Positions 1 to 6,946 of a stretch of 9,333 nucleotides of DNA are shown here, in pieces. Made by a program: the position numbers and the translations under genes. Origin of the DNA: Cytophagaceae bacterium UBA6715. GTDB taxonomy: Bacteria > Bacteroidota > Bacteroidia > Cytophagales > Spirosomataceae. The stretch is from assembly GCA_002454335.1 (NCBI GenBank), contig DKIP01000064.1:21129-30461 (forward strand), read 5' to 3'. Within the stretch, counting starts at the first letter, position 1. Every line of letters starts with the position of its first letter. The notes beneath the pieces were generated by a model, which saw nothing but the letters and a program-made list of their open reading frames with translations, made no database searches and had not been told where the DNA came from.

Positions 1-434
1 ATCACGCGAATATCATCCGAGAGTGTCAACAACATCTTCCGGAAATTTTCGGCTTGCTGGGACGTTCCATACTCAAATGTCCCCGCAATCTTGGTCAAGC
101 CATCTATAATTTGCGCAATCTTAGGATTGAACATCTTTTCAATTTCCTGCAAAGTCGTATCCGTATCCTCCACCACATCGTGCAACAATGCCGCGATGAT
201 CGATGTAGGCCCAAGGCCAATTTCCTCCACACAAATTTGAGCGACTGCCAAAGGATGGTAGATATACGGCTCCCCGGATTTACGGCGCATTTCTTTGTGG
301 GCTTCCGCCGACAATAAAAATGCCTTCTTGATTTCCTTGGCATCATCGTCTTTTAAATACGGTTTGGCCGTACGCAAAAGCTTGCGATAACGCTTCAGTA
401 TTTCTAGTCTTTCTGCTTCTAAATCGATCTTCAT
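1..434 (-). CDS. rel: Rel/SpoT-type (p)ppGpp synthetase/hydrolase, N-terminal part (cut by left edge)
   Basis: The first 144 residues of a RelA/SpoT homologue, the cytoplasmic enzyme that makes and/or degrades the stringent-response alarmone (p)ppGpp. The visible part is the N-terminal HD hydrolase domain: R51, H60 in YIYHPLAVA, and the HD pair H85-D86 followed by E89-D90 in LLHDVVEDT. These match the manganese-binding and catalytic residues known in bifunctional Rel enzymes. The later aspartate of the KLxDRLHN motif, the synthetase domain and the TGS/ACT regions lie beyond the window. Because the hydrolase motifs are intact, the protein is probably not a hydrolase-dead RelA; synthetase activity cannot be judged. 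The ATG at 434 begins the conserved N-terminus and lies 4 nt after the ispF stop codon, so it is probably co-transcribed with ispF and the M16 peptidase gene. No Shine-Dalgarno sequence is visible before it. Family assignment is very secure; rel rather than relA or spoT is inference from the intact HD site. Confidence 0.95.
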   Translation of the reverse strand, partial: MKIDLEAERLEILKRYRKLLRTAKPYLKDDDAKEIKKAFLLSAEAHKEMRRKSGEPYIYHPLAVAQICVEEIGLGPTSIIAALLHDVVEDTDTTLQEIEKMFNPKIAQIIDGLTKIAGTFEYGTSQQAENFRKMLLTLSDDIRV

Positions 435-438
435 GACA

Positions 439-918
439 CTATTGAGCTTGAATTAATGCGACGGCCATCGCCGAAATTCCTTCTTGTCTTCCTACAAAAC
501 CCAAGCCCTCCGAGGTAGTTGCTTTGACCGAAATTTGTTCGATGTCAAGCTCCATCACAAGGGCTAAATTCTCTTTTATCGAAGGAATATGCGGATTTAA
601 TTTCGGTTGGTCCAATACCACCGTCACATCCACATTACCTACTTCCCAACCTTTTTCCCGAATCATTTCCATGACTTTTTTCAACAACAAAGTGGAAGCT
701 ACTCCCTTCCACATCGGGTCTTTATCTGAAAAATGATATCCGATGTTTCGCATATTCGCGGCACCCAATAGCGCATCACACAAGGCATGGCAAACCAAAT
801 CCGCATCCGAATGACCCAATGGCCCAAAATCGCTTGGAATTTCAACGCCCCCCAAAATAAATGGCCGACCTTCTACCCATCGATGAACATCATACCCTTG
901 TCCTACGCGTATTTTCAT
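439..918 (-). CDS. ispF: 2-C-methyl-D-erythritol 2,4-cyclodiphosphate synthase (IspF)
   Basis: A 159-residue IspF, the usual family length. It cyclises 4-diphosphocytidyl-2-C-methyl-D-erythritol 2-phosphate to MEcPP with release of CMP, in the MEP pathway to isoprenoids; the family is a cytoplasmic homotrimer with zinc in the active site. Visible zinc ligands are D10 and H12 in GYDVHRW and H44 in VCHALCDALLGA. H36-S37 in GHSDAD and the C-terminal ATTSEGLGFVGRQEG block (T135, E137) are also conserved. The usual GDIG segment reads RNIG, so the aspartate equivalent to E. coli D56 is N58. The frame stays open upstream to a possible ATG at 984, but that extension lies inside the peptidase gene and lacks family similarity. 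The ATG at 918 begins the conserved sequence and has an AAGGA just upstream, so it was chosen. It starts 2 nt after the peptidase stop codon and ends 4 nt before rel, which suggests an operon. Confidence 0.96.
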   Translation of the reverse strand: MKIRVGQGYDVHRWVEGRPFILGGVEIPSDFGPLGHSDADLVCHALCDALLGAANMRNIGYHFSDKDPMWKGVASTLLLKKVMEMIREKGWEVGNVDVTVVLDQPKLNPHIPSIKENLALVMELDIEQISVKATTSEGLGFVGRQEGISAMAVALIQAQ

Positions 919-920
919 GA

Positions 921-2159
921 TTATCCTTGTTTTAGATAAAGCAATGTGTTCTTTTTTCCTTGGACAAACAGCTTGTTCGCCCAATCTTGTATTTCTTTCA
1001 ATTCAACGGCCGCAATGTGCGCCGCCTCCGTATTCACAAAATCAACATTCCCTGCATTCGCCGCCATCGCTAAATTCATTGCACGATTCAACACTTCCAC
1101 CTCTCCAAATACCAAGGATGCCTCCGCTTGATTTTTCACGCGTTGCAAACCTTCTGCATCAATGCCTGTTTTTACAAAATCTTGAATAGCTTCAAGCAGC
1201 AATTTTTCGGCAGCTGATACATCCACCCCTTCACAAACTTGACCTGAAACGACCAATAATCCCGGGTCCATCGAACCCGTCAATGAGGCATGCAGCGAAT
1301 CGAAAATTCGTTGGTCTTGCACCAATGCATTATACAAAAACGAGGACTCATTCCGACCTAATAAATCAGATAACAAGTCAATCGCGTGATATCCTAGTTC
1401 GTAACGTCCCACAATAGGGTATGCGATATAAATGCGATTAGAAGGAACATCGGCCTTGATTTCCATGCGTCTATCTTCATCCTGAACCGGCTCCACCGGC
1501 AAATTCCGCAACGGCTTCACGCCTGCCGGAATCGGCCCAAACCACTTTTCAGCCAGTGTTTTCACGGATTCAAAATCTACCTTTCCCGCAACCACCAAAA
1601 TCGCATTACTTGGCACATAGTACTTTTGAAAAAAAGCCTTCACATCTTCCAAGGTGGCCTCTTCGATATGCTTAATCTCTTTACCGATCGTCGCCCAGCG
1701 GTAGGGATGTTGTTGGTAAATCAAAGGACGAAATTTCAACCAAACATCGCCATAGGGCTGATTCAAATAACGCTGCTTAAATTCCTCAATCACCACTTTG
1801 CGCTGTACTTCCAACGATTGCGGATTAAATGCGAGCGACAACATGCGGTCGGACTCCAACCAAAACGCCGTCTCCAAATTTTGGTAAGGCAAGGAGATGT
1901 AATAATTCGTTAAGTCGGGAGTTGTAAAGGCGTTGTTTTCGCCACCCACCGACTGCAAAGGCGCGTCATAATTGGGAATATTCACCGAACCTCCAAACAT
2001 CAAGTGCTCAAATAAATGCGCAAAACCCGTACGTTCAGGATCCTCATCCCGTGAACCCACATCATAAATAACATCCATCACGGCAAGTGTCGTGCTGGCA
2101 TCCTCATGCACAATTACTTGAAGACCATTGGATAAGGTGAATTGTTGGTATGAAATCAT
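921..2159 (-). CDS. M16 family zinc metallopeptidase (processing-peptidase-like)
   Basis: A 412-residue single-unit M16 (pitrilysin/MPP-like, M16B size) peptidase. The inverted zinc motif HxxEH is H48-L-F-E51-H52. The third ligand is most likely E126 in the VVIEEF segment, 73 residues further on and close to the usual distance. An N-terminal M16 domain (about 5-155) is followed by the C-terminal M16 domain (about 160-345). Family members cleave peptides inside a clamshell of two half units, so this half-size protein should work as a homodimer or with a second, inactive subunit. No partner gene adjoins it here; the upstream neighbour is a divergent TPR gene. There is no signal peptide (the N-terminus goes straight into the FTLSNGLQVIV strand), so it is probably cytoplasmic, unlike many exported Bacteroidota M16 proteins. 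It is the first gene of the presumed operon with ispF and rel. The substrate is unknown. Confidence 0.93.
   Translation of the reverse strand: MISYQQFTLSNGLQVIVHEDASTTLAVMDVIYDVGSRDEDPERTGFAHLFEHLMFGGSVNIPNYDAPLQSVGGENNAFTTPDLTNYYISLPYQNLETAFWLESDRMLSLAFNPQSLEVQRKVVIEEFKQRYLNQPYGDVWLKFRPLIYQQHPYRWATIGKEIKHIEEATLEDVKAFFQKYYVPSNAILVVAGKVDFESVKTLAEKWFGPIPAGVKPLRNLPVEPVQDEDRRMEIKADVPSNRIYIAYPIVGRYELGYHAIDLLSDLLGRNESSFLYNALVQDQRIFDSLHASLTGSMDPGLLVVSGQVCEGVDVSAAEKLLLEAIQDFVKTGIDAEGLQRVKNQAEASLVFGEVEVLNRAMNLAMAANAGNVDFVNTEAAHIAAVELKEIQDWANKLFVQGKKNTLLYLKQG
924..928 (-). promoter_or_regulatory. Shine-Dalgarno-like AAGGA before ispF
   Basis: On the minus strand AAGGA lies in the last codons of the M16 peptidase gene, 5 nt before the ispF ATG at 918. 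Such sites are uncommon in Bacteroidota. Here it supports the 918 start over the longer reading from 984 and suggests re-initiation of ribosomes finishing the peptidase. Its use is inferred. Confidence 0.45.
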
Positions 2160-2186
2160 GAGGCGTGAGCGAAATTAAAATAGAAA

Positions 2187-2217
2187 CAAAAGTAAAAAAT
2201 TAGGCCTAAAAACCACA
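2187..2217 (-). promoter_or_regulatory. Putative Bacteroidota-type promoter for the M16-ispF-rel operon
   Basis: On the minus strand a TACTTTTG (2187-2194) matches the Bacteroidota -7 consensus TAnnTTTG exactly. A TGTG (2214-2217), close to the -33 TTTG, lies 19 nt upstream. The -7 box is 27 nt before the peptidase ATG at 2159, leaving a short leader. It is the best promoter candidate in the 78-nt divergent gap. The plus-strand gene has only a weak TATTTTTA at 2227-2234, almost at its start codon. Confidence 0.5.
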
Positions 2218-2237
2218 GAGCTTCCTTATTTTTACGC

Positions 2238-3350
2238 ATGCGTTTTATTATTCTTTGCCTTTTCTCGTGCATTAGCTTTTTCGGTCAAGCTCAGCTCCTA
2301 CAGGATCCGCAAGCACGCAATCGCATCGCGCAAGGATTAAATCACATGTATCGATACGACTTCAAAGAATCCACAGAGGACTTTAACGCGATCAAAGCCG
2401 CTCACCCCAAACATCCAGCGGGTTACTTGCTATCGGCCATGCAATATGAGCAGCAATTTTTCCCTTTGAAAGATCATCCTGCTCAAAGCAGAGCTTATTT
2501 AGCCTTTTTGGAATTAGCCTATAATCTAGCCCAGGAAGCATTTGACCGGAATAATAATGATTTGGAAGCCTCCTTTTTTTGTACGGCTTCCTTGGGATTT
2601 TTGGCCGCATATGAGGCCGATAATCAAAACTTTATGAAGGCTGTTTCTTATGCGAGAAAGGCGTATAGCTTCATGAAAATTGGGATTAAGAATACGGAAC
2701 GCCAACCGGAATTTTTATATTCTTCAGGTATTTACAATTATTACCGCGTTGCTTACCCGGAACTCCATCCCATCATCAAACCCTTGATGTTCTTTTTCGA
2801 AGAGGGAAACAAACGCACCGGGTTGGCTATGCTCGAGGCGGGAACCCGCAAGACAATTTTTGTGCGAAATGAGTCCTTGTTTTATTTCAGTTATATTTTC
2901 AACAAATATGAAGGAACACCTCACAAGGGATTGCCTTACAACACGCAATTGATTCAACAATTTCCCAATAACCATTGGTACATTCTTCAACGGGCTGAAT
3001 TGTTGACACTTTCGGGACAATACGAGGCGGCAGATTCATACATTGACCAATTGGAAAAAATAAATTCCCCCTATTTCAAAGGTGCAGCACATGTGTTTCG
3101 GGGAATGCGAGAGGAATTTGGGAACAAACGCTATGCGGCAGCGGAAGCCTATTATGCCAAAGGGCTGACGCATCCCTGGGAAGAGCGATTTACCAAAGAC
3201 ATCCATGGCCTAGCCTTGTTGGGCATTGCCCGACTTGAAATCAGAAAAGGGAATAAATCCAGAGCGATGCATTTCGCGAAAAAAGCGGGGGATTTTGTCG
3301 AGTACAAAAACTCAATCGAAGAACAAAAAAGACTGCTTAATCTTCGCTAG
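2238..3350 (+). CDS. Exported TPR-like repeat protein of unknown function
   Basis: A 370-residue protein. The first 19 residues form a signal peptide: R2, a hydrophobic core IILCLFSCISFF, and a probable signal peptidase I site after G-Q-A18. A cysteine (C11) lies in the core, but the LFSC context is a poor lipobox, so it is more likely soluble periplasmic or loosely membrane-associated than a lipoprotein. The mature part looks all helical. TPR-like helix pairs are seen at about 30-60 (YDFKESTEDFNAI), 110-147, 244-275 (RAELLTLSGQYEAADSYID), 285-312 and 322-355. The middle (about 155-235) is rich in aromatic residues and does not fit the repeat pattern. TPR proteins usually act as protein-binding scaffolds; no catalytic motif is seen. 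It is transcribed alone, divergent from the peptidase operon and convergent with the SDR gene, whose last 14 nt it overlaps. I do not recognise a named family. Confidence 0.85.
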   Translation: MRFIILCLFSCISFFGQAQLLQDPQARNRIAQGLNHMYRYDFKESTEDFNAIKAAHPKHPAGYLLSAMQYEQQFFPLKDHPAQSRAYLAFLELAYNLAQEAFDRNNNDLEASFFCTASLGFLAAYEADNQNFMKAVSYARKAYSFMKIGIKNTERQPEFLYSSGIYNYYRVAYPELHPIIKPLMFFFEEGNKRTGLAMLEAGTRKTIFVRNESLFYFSYIFNKYEGTPHKGLPYNTQLIQQFPNNHWYILQRAELLTLSGQYEAADSYIDQLEKINSPYFKGAAHVFRGMREEFGNKRYAAAEAYYAKGLTHPWEERFTKDIHGLALLGIARLEIRKGNKSRAMHFAKKAGDFVEYKNSIEEQKRLLNLR

Positions 3351-4278
3351 CTATAACCGCTTGCTCATATGCAAAGGTTTTTTCAAAGGCCTCCGTGATG
3401 GGAGTCAATTCAAACGGAATATGTTCGCGCAACGCTGTAATGTCCAAGGAAACTTGTTGGACGTCCGTCGGCATCGCTTCCATAAACTCCACCTGAAAAT
3501 GCGGAACTTTGGTTTTAACCAAGGCAATAATTTCCAACAACGACATCGTCTGACCCGAGCCTATGTTCAAGGTTTGATTACTAACCCTAGCCTTAAACAA
3601 ATCCATGATGGCACGCGAGATGTCCGCTGCGAACAGGTAATCTTTGGCCTGTGAACCATCGCCCCAAACGACTAAACTTTCCCTGCGCAAAGCCTTACGA
3701 ATCGCAATATTAATTACCCCTTGCGTCGTAGACCGATGATGTAAACCAAAAGGATTTGATAAGCGCAAAATCAAGTAATTGATTTGATATAGGTTCGCAT
3801 ACAAGCGAATGTAATGCTCGACAGCTAGTTTAATAATACCATACGAGCTAATCGGTTGGCAGGCCTGCCACTCCTTTTTATGCGTAGGTAATTCGTTCCC
3901 ATACACAGCCCCACCCGAAGATAAATACAATAAATTCGTGCAAGCAAACTTTTTCATTACCTCCATCAATCCGATGGTAGGCAATAAATTGGTCTCTATA
4001 TCCCGTTGGATATTTTGGGTCGAAAGCGCTGGAATGATGGAACTCGCGAAATGAAAAACATGCGTAAAGCGATGCGATTCAAACAAATGCGTCAAGGTAT
4101 TCACATCCGAATAATCCCCTTCCACGAATAACACATCCGGAAATTGGATTGAAGATTCTGGAATCATCTGGGATAAAACGACCATTTCAGGTGCGCCATC
4201 CAAGACATGTTGCTGCACATAATCCAAGAGATTAAAGCCTAAGAAACCGGCACCGCCAACAACGAGAATTTTATCCAT
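3337..4278 (-). CDS. NAD-dependent epimerase/dehydratase (extended SDR), probably acting on a nucleotide sugar
   Basis: A 313-residue extended short-chain dehydrogenase/reductase of GalE-like build. The Rossmann dinucleotide motif is GGAGFLG at 8-14. The catalytic YxxxK is Y146-GII-K150. Substrate-side segments NPFGLHHR (175-182) and VVWGDGSQAKDYLFAADI (203-220) are typical of nucleotide-sugar epimerases and dehydratases. In E. coli GalE the catalytic Ser lies four residues before the Tyr of the VYG motif; here the segment is SSGGAVYG, so that position is G122. The substrate cannot be read from sequence; a 4-epimerase or reductase role on a UDP- or GDP-sugar for the neighbouring polysaccharide genes is the likely job. 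It diverges from the first glycosyltransferase gene with a 55-nt gap and converges on the TPR gene with a 14-nt overlap. The start is the ATG directly before the Rossmann strand. Confidence 0.9.
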   Translation of the reverse strand: MDKILVVGGAGFLGFNLLDYVQQHVLDGAPEMVVLSQMIPESSIQFPDVLFVEGDYSDVNTLTHLFESHRFTHVFHFASSIIPALSTQNIQRDIETNLLPTIGLMEVMKKFACTNLLYLSSGGAVYGNELPTHKKEWQACQPISSYGIIKLAVEHYIRLYANLYQINYLILRLSNPFGLHHRSTTQGVINIAIRKALRRESLVVWGDGSQAKDYLFAADISRAIMDLFKARVSNQTLNIGSGQTMSLLEIIALVKTKVPHFQVEFMEAMPTDVQQVSLDITALREHIPFELTPITEAFEKTFAYEQAVIASED

Positions 4279-4295
4279 GCGTTTTTAATGTGAAG

Positions 4296-4303
4296 CAAAA
4301 ATA
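4296..4303 (-). promoter_or_regulatory. Putative -7 promoter element for the SDR gene
   Basis: TATTTTTG on the minus strand matches TAnnTTTG and lies 17 nt before the ATG at 4278. No good -33 TTTG is present at the expected distance, so the call is weak. It overlaps the left arm of an inverted repeat (4300-4333). Confidence 0.35.
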
Positions 4304-4333
4304 GGGTAAATTCGTATAAAATATAGCCCTATT
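4300..4333. repeat. 7-bp inverted repeat in the divergent SDR/glycosyltransferase gap
   Basis: AATAGGG (4300-4306) and CCCTATT (4327-4333) are perfect reverse complements separated by 20 AT-rich bases. The left arm overlaps the candidate -7 box of the SDR gene, and the right arm touches the ATG of the glycosyltransferase gene. The placement would suit a shared operator, but a 7-bp match may also be chance. Confidence 0.4.
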
Positions 4334-5431
4334 ATGAATTTGCTGATTGCCCGATCGAATTTCCATTCTTATTCCGAGACCTTTATCGACGAGCAAATTA
4401 AGCAATTAGCCCCTGCCGAGGTGCTTTATGAGGGTTGGTTACCGAGTAGAACCTACAGCGGAAAGTCCATCTACCCATTCCCATTAACGCTTTTAATCGT
4501 ACGTGGAACCTTACGGAATCTATTTCCGGTTTTTTTCAAAAAAATCTATCAGCATTTTTTAATTAAGTTCCTGCGCAAGAATCAAATCGATGCATTTCTC
4601 GCGAACTACGGGCCATTAGGGGCGAATATCTACGAGGCATGTATCGCTGCGAATATTCCATATTCGATTGTTTTTTTGGGATTTGATGCGAATGAGAAAA
4701 GGACGCTGATGCATTACCATGACTCTTACAAGGCCATGTTGCCGCGTGCTCAAGCGGTTATTGTGGTGGCCCAATCCATGCGTGAAAATTTGGAAGCCAT
4801 CGCAGGACCCTTGAATAATCTACACTTCATTCCCTGTGGCGTGGATACATCGAAATTCAAACCCGCAGGTTCGAAATCAGAAACATTTACATTTATTTCC
4901 GTGGCACGCTTTGCGGAGAAAAAAGGGCCAATTCATAGCTTGAAAGCTTTTACAAAGGTGTTCCACCAAATCCCTAACGCCCGCTTGCAGATGGTGGGCG
5001 ACGGACCTATGTGGGAGGAAGCAAAAGCTTATGTGGCTGCGAATAAATTGGACGAACACGTTCAATTTCTGGGTGCTAAATCACAGGACGATTACTTACC
5101 ATTATTGCAGTCGGCACATGTATTCATCCAACATTCCATCATCACGAAAGCTGGAGATTCCGAAGGAACACCCGTCGCGATTTTAGAAGCAGCAGCCTGT
5201 GGCTTGCCGACGGTTTCTACCCGACATGCGGGAATCCCCGATGCGGTGATCGAGGGAGAAACGGGGATATTAACCGATGAACATGACATGGATGCCATGG
5301 CGGAAGCCTGTATTTACTTAGCTCAAAATCCATTGGAAGCTGAAAAAATGGGGATTGCTGCACGCCAGCATGTATCTGAAAATTACGATGTGGTGAAGCT
5401 CAGTCAAAAAATCAAAAGTATTTTAAAATAA
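4334..5431 (+). CDS. GT4-family glycosyltransferase (GT-B fold), WcaL/AmsK-like
   Basis: A 365-residue retaining glycosyltransferase of family GT4. Such enzymes move a sugar from a nucleotide donor to a growing lipid-linked glycan at the inner face of the membrane. The N-terminal half carries an SETFI segment (14-18) of the type seen in colanic-acid/amylovoran transferases. The C-terminal donor-binding domain starts near 184 (FTFISVARFAEKKG; R192 and K197 are the likely phosphate-binding pair), continues with LQMVGDGP (218-225), and holds an intact EX7E motif, E277 to E285 in EGTPVAILEAAACGLP. No signal peptide or true membrane span is seen; a hydrophobic and basic stretch near 50-80 may touch the membrane. 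It is the first of three polysaccharide genes on this strand, 30 nt before the flippase. Donor and acceptor sugars cannot be told from sequence. Confidence 0.92.
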   Translation: MNLLIARSNFHSYSETFIDEQIKQLAPAEVLYEGWLPSRTYSGKSIYPFPLTLLIVRGTLRNLFPVFFKKIYQHFLIKFLRKNQIDAFLANYGPLGANIYEACIAANIPYSIVFLGFDANEKRTLMHYHDSYKAMLPRAQAVIVVAQSMRENLEAIAGPLNNLHFIPCGVDTSKFKPAGSKSETFTFISVARFAEKKGPIHSLKAFTKVFHQIPNARLQMVGDGPMWEEAKAYVAANKLDEHVQFLGAKSQDDYLPLLQSAHVFIQHSIITKAGDSEGTPVAILEAAACGLPTVSTRHAGIPDAVIEGETGILTDEHDMDAMAEACIYLAQNPLEAEKMGIAARQHVSENYDVVKLSQKIKSILK

Positions 5432-5434
5432 GTG

Positions 5435-5442
5435 TATTTTTG
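5435..5442 (+). promoter_or_regulatory. Possible internal -7 promoter element before the flippase gene
   Basis: TATTTTTG matches TAnnTTTG and lies 19 nt before the flippase ATG at 5462, in the short gap after the glycosyltransferase stop codon. No -33 TTTG is seen at 17-23 nt upstream. It may be an internal promoter or a chance match in AT-rich sequence. Confidence 0.3.
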
Positions 5443-5461
5443 TTCCTTATTCGAATAATGC

Positions 5462-6946
5462 ATGGGAATCGTCATACGGCAAAGTCTTAAAGCCTCCATC
5501 GTCACCTACCTGGGGACGGCGATTGGGACGTTCAACGTCATATTCCTCTACAATCAGTTTTTAAATCAAGATGAAGTTGGCCTAATTGCTGGCGCCTTAG
5601 TCAGCATTCCGCTCATCTTTGCATCATTCACGCAACTGGGCATCCCGCAACTCGCTGTTCGGTTTTTCCCTCATTTCGATGATCAGGAAAACGGCCACAA
5701 TGGTTTTTTTAGCTTCTTGTTATTAGCTCCTTTGTTTGGTTTAAGTCTATTTACCTTGGGCTACCTCGCCTTGCGGGAGACTTTTAATACAATCTATGCG
5801 GATACCTCGCCCTTGCTACCCAAATATTTCTATTACATCATTCCTTTGACAGCAAGTTTTCTTTACATGGCGATTTTAGAAGCGTATGCCCGGGTACATT
5901 TACGGATTGTTATCCCAGCCATTATTCGAGAAATATTGTTGCGATTGTCAAATTCAGCCTTGATTCTGGGATTTGGTTTAGGCTATTTGAATTTAGACCA
6001 ATTGGTTCTAGGGATTACACTTTCCTATGTTTTTGCAGTCATTGGCTTGTTGATCTACATCAAGCAATTGAAGCGTTTTTACACGCGCCTTGATTTTTCA
6101 TTTCTACGTAAACCCGTGTTTAACGAAATGTTGCAATACGGAGGTTGGGTGATATTGGCAGGGGCTAGTTTCACATTGATCCAACACGTCGAGAAACTCA
6201 TGTTACCTGCCTATGCGGGTGGATTGGGAACTACGGCGGTTTTTGACATCAATTCCCGCATGGCTTTGATGATTGCCATTCCACGGAATGTGATTGCGGC
6301 GATAAGTACGCCTATTTTGGCTCAGGCTTGGAAACGAAATGATCATGCCCAAATCGCGGACATCTACAAAAAATCATCGGCCAACTTATTATTAGTGGGA
6401 TGTTTTCTATTCCTAGGCATTTGGTGTAATCTGGATTTCATCTACCAAATCATCCCCAACCACGAGGCTTACGAGGCTGGCAAATGGGTGGTTTTGTTAG
6501 TGGGAATTTCAAAAGTCATCGACATGGGCACAGGCTTGAACTCCGAGATTTTAATCAATTCCAAATACTACCGCTACGACCTGATTTTTTACCTGATTTT
6601 GGCCATTGGAATTGTGGTGGGAAATTTGATTTTCATTCCGCTGTATTCCTATAACGGAGCGGCTTTAGCCTCGCTCATCGCGCTAGGTGGCTACAATGCC
6701 ATCAAGTACTTTTTCCTCTGGAATAAGATGGGCATGCAGCCTTTTGACAAGAAAACGCTCGGAATTATTCTGTGCAGTTTGATCATCGCTTATGTCGTTT
6801 TGGCCATTCCGGTGTTTAGCGGTAATTGGTTTTTGAATGTGGGGCTACGTTCCACTGCGGTTACAGTGTTGTTCTTTTTGGCATGTTGGGCATTTAATTT
6901 ATCCCCCGACATCCGCCAATTGATCGAAAATAAATTAAAGAAATGA
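5462..6946 (+). CDS. Wzx-like polysaccharide flippase (MOP/MATE superfamily)
   Basis: A 494-residue integral membrane protein with about 14 hydrophobic segments, roughly at 12-32, 40-60, 82-105, 121-141, 150-172, 179-200, 227-250, 262-283, 307-330, 342-360, 373-395, 398-419, 433-452 and 459-479. Number, length and the N-terminal pattern (RQSLKASIVTYLGTAIGTF, then a QLGIPQLAVRFFP loop) fit Wzx/RfbX-type exporters, which move undecaprenyl-linked oligosaccharide from the inner to the outer leaflet of the cytoplasmic membrane. It sits between two GT4 genes, as expected for a Wzx-dependent surface glycan locus. Its TGA stop overlaps the ATG of the next gene (ATGA at 6943-6946), so the two are probably translationally coupled. 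An ATG at 5458 is out of frame; the 5462 start gives the conserved N-terminus. A lipid flippase for a different lipid-linked glycan is the main alternative. Confidence 0.9.
   Translation: MGIVIRQSLKASIVTYLGTAIGTFNVIFLYNQFLNQDEVGLIAGALVSIPLIFASFTQLGIPQLAVRFFPHFDDQENGHNGFFSFLLLAPLFGLSLFTLGYLALRETFNTIYADTSPLLPKYFYYIIPLTASFLYMAILEAYARVHLRIVIPAIIREILLRLSNSALILGFGLGYLNLDQLVLGITLSYVFAVIGLLIYIKQLKRFYTRLDFSFLRKPVFNEMLQYGGWVILAGASFTLIQHVEKLMLPAYAGGLGTTAVFDINSRMALMIAIPRNVIAAISTPILAQAWKRNDHAQIADIYKKSSANLLLVGCFLFLGIWCNLDFIYQIIPNHEAYEAGKWVVLLVGISKVIDMGTGLNSEILINSKYYRYDLIFYLILAIGIVVGNLIFIPLYSYNGAALASLIALGGYNAIKYFFLWNKMGMQPFDKKTLGIILCSLIIAYVVLAIPVFSGNWFLNVGLRSTAVTVLFFLACWAFNLSPDIRQLIENKLKK

Noticed and set aside
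919..984. Longer ispF start at 984
   Set aside because: The extra 22 residues overlap the peptidase gene, resemble no IspF N-terminus, and the 918 ATG has an AAGGA before it.
2238..2294. Lipoprotein signal in the TPR protein
   Set aside because: The only fitting cysteine (C11) has LFS before it and lies in the middle of the hydrophobic core; a signal peptidase I site after A18 fits better.
3226..3654. 142-codon plus-strand open frame across the 3' end of the TPR gene and the SDR gene
   Set aside because: It is out of frame or antisense to two well supported genes, and its translation is basic and low in family-like motifs.
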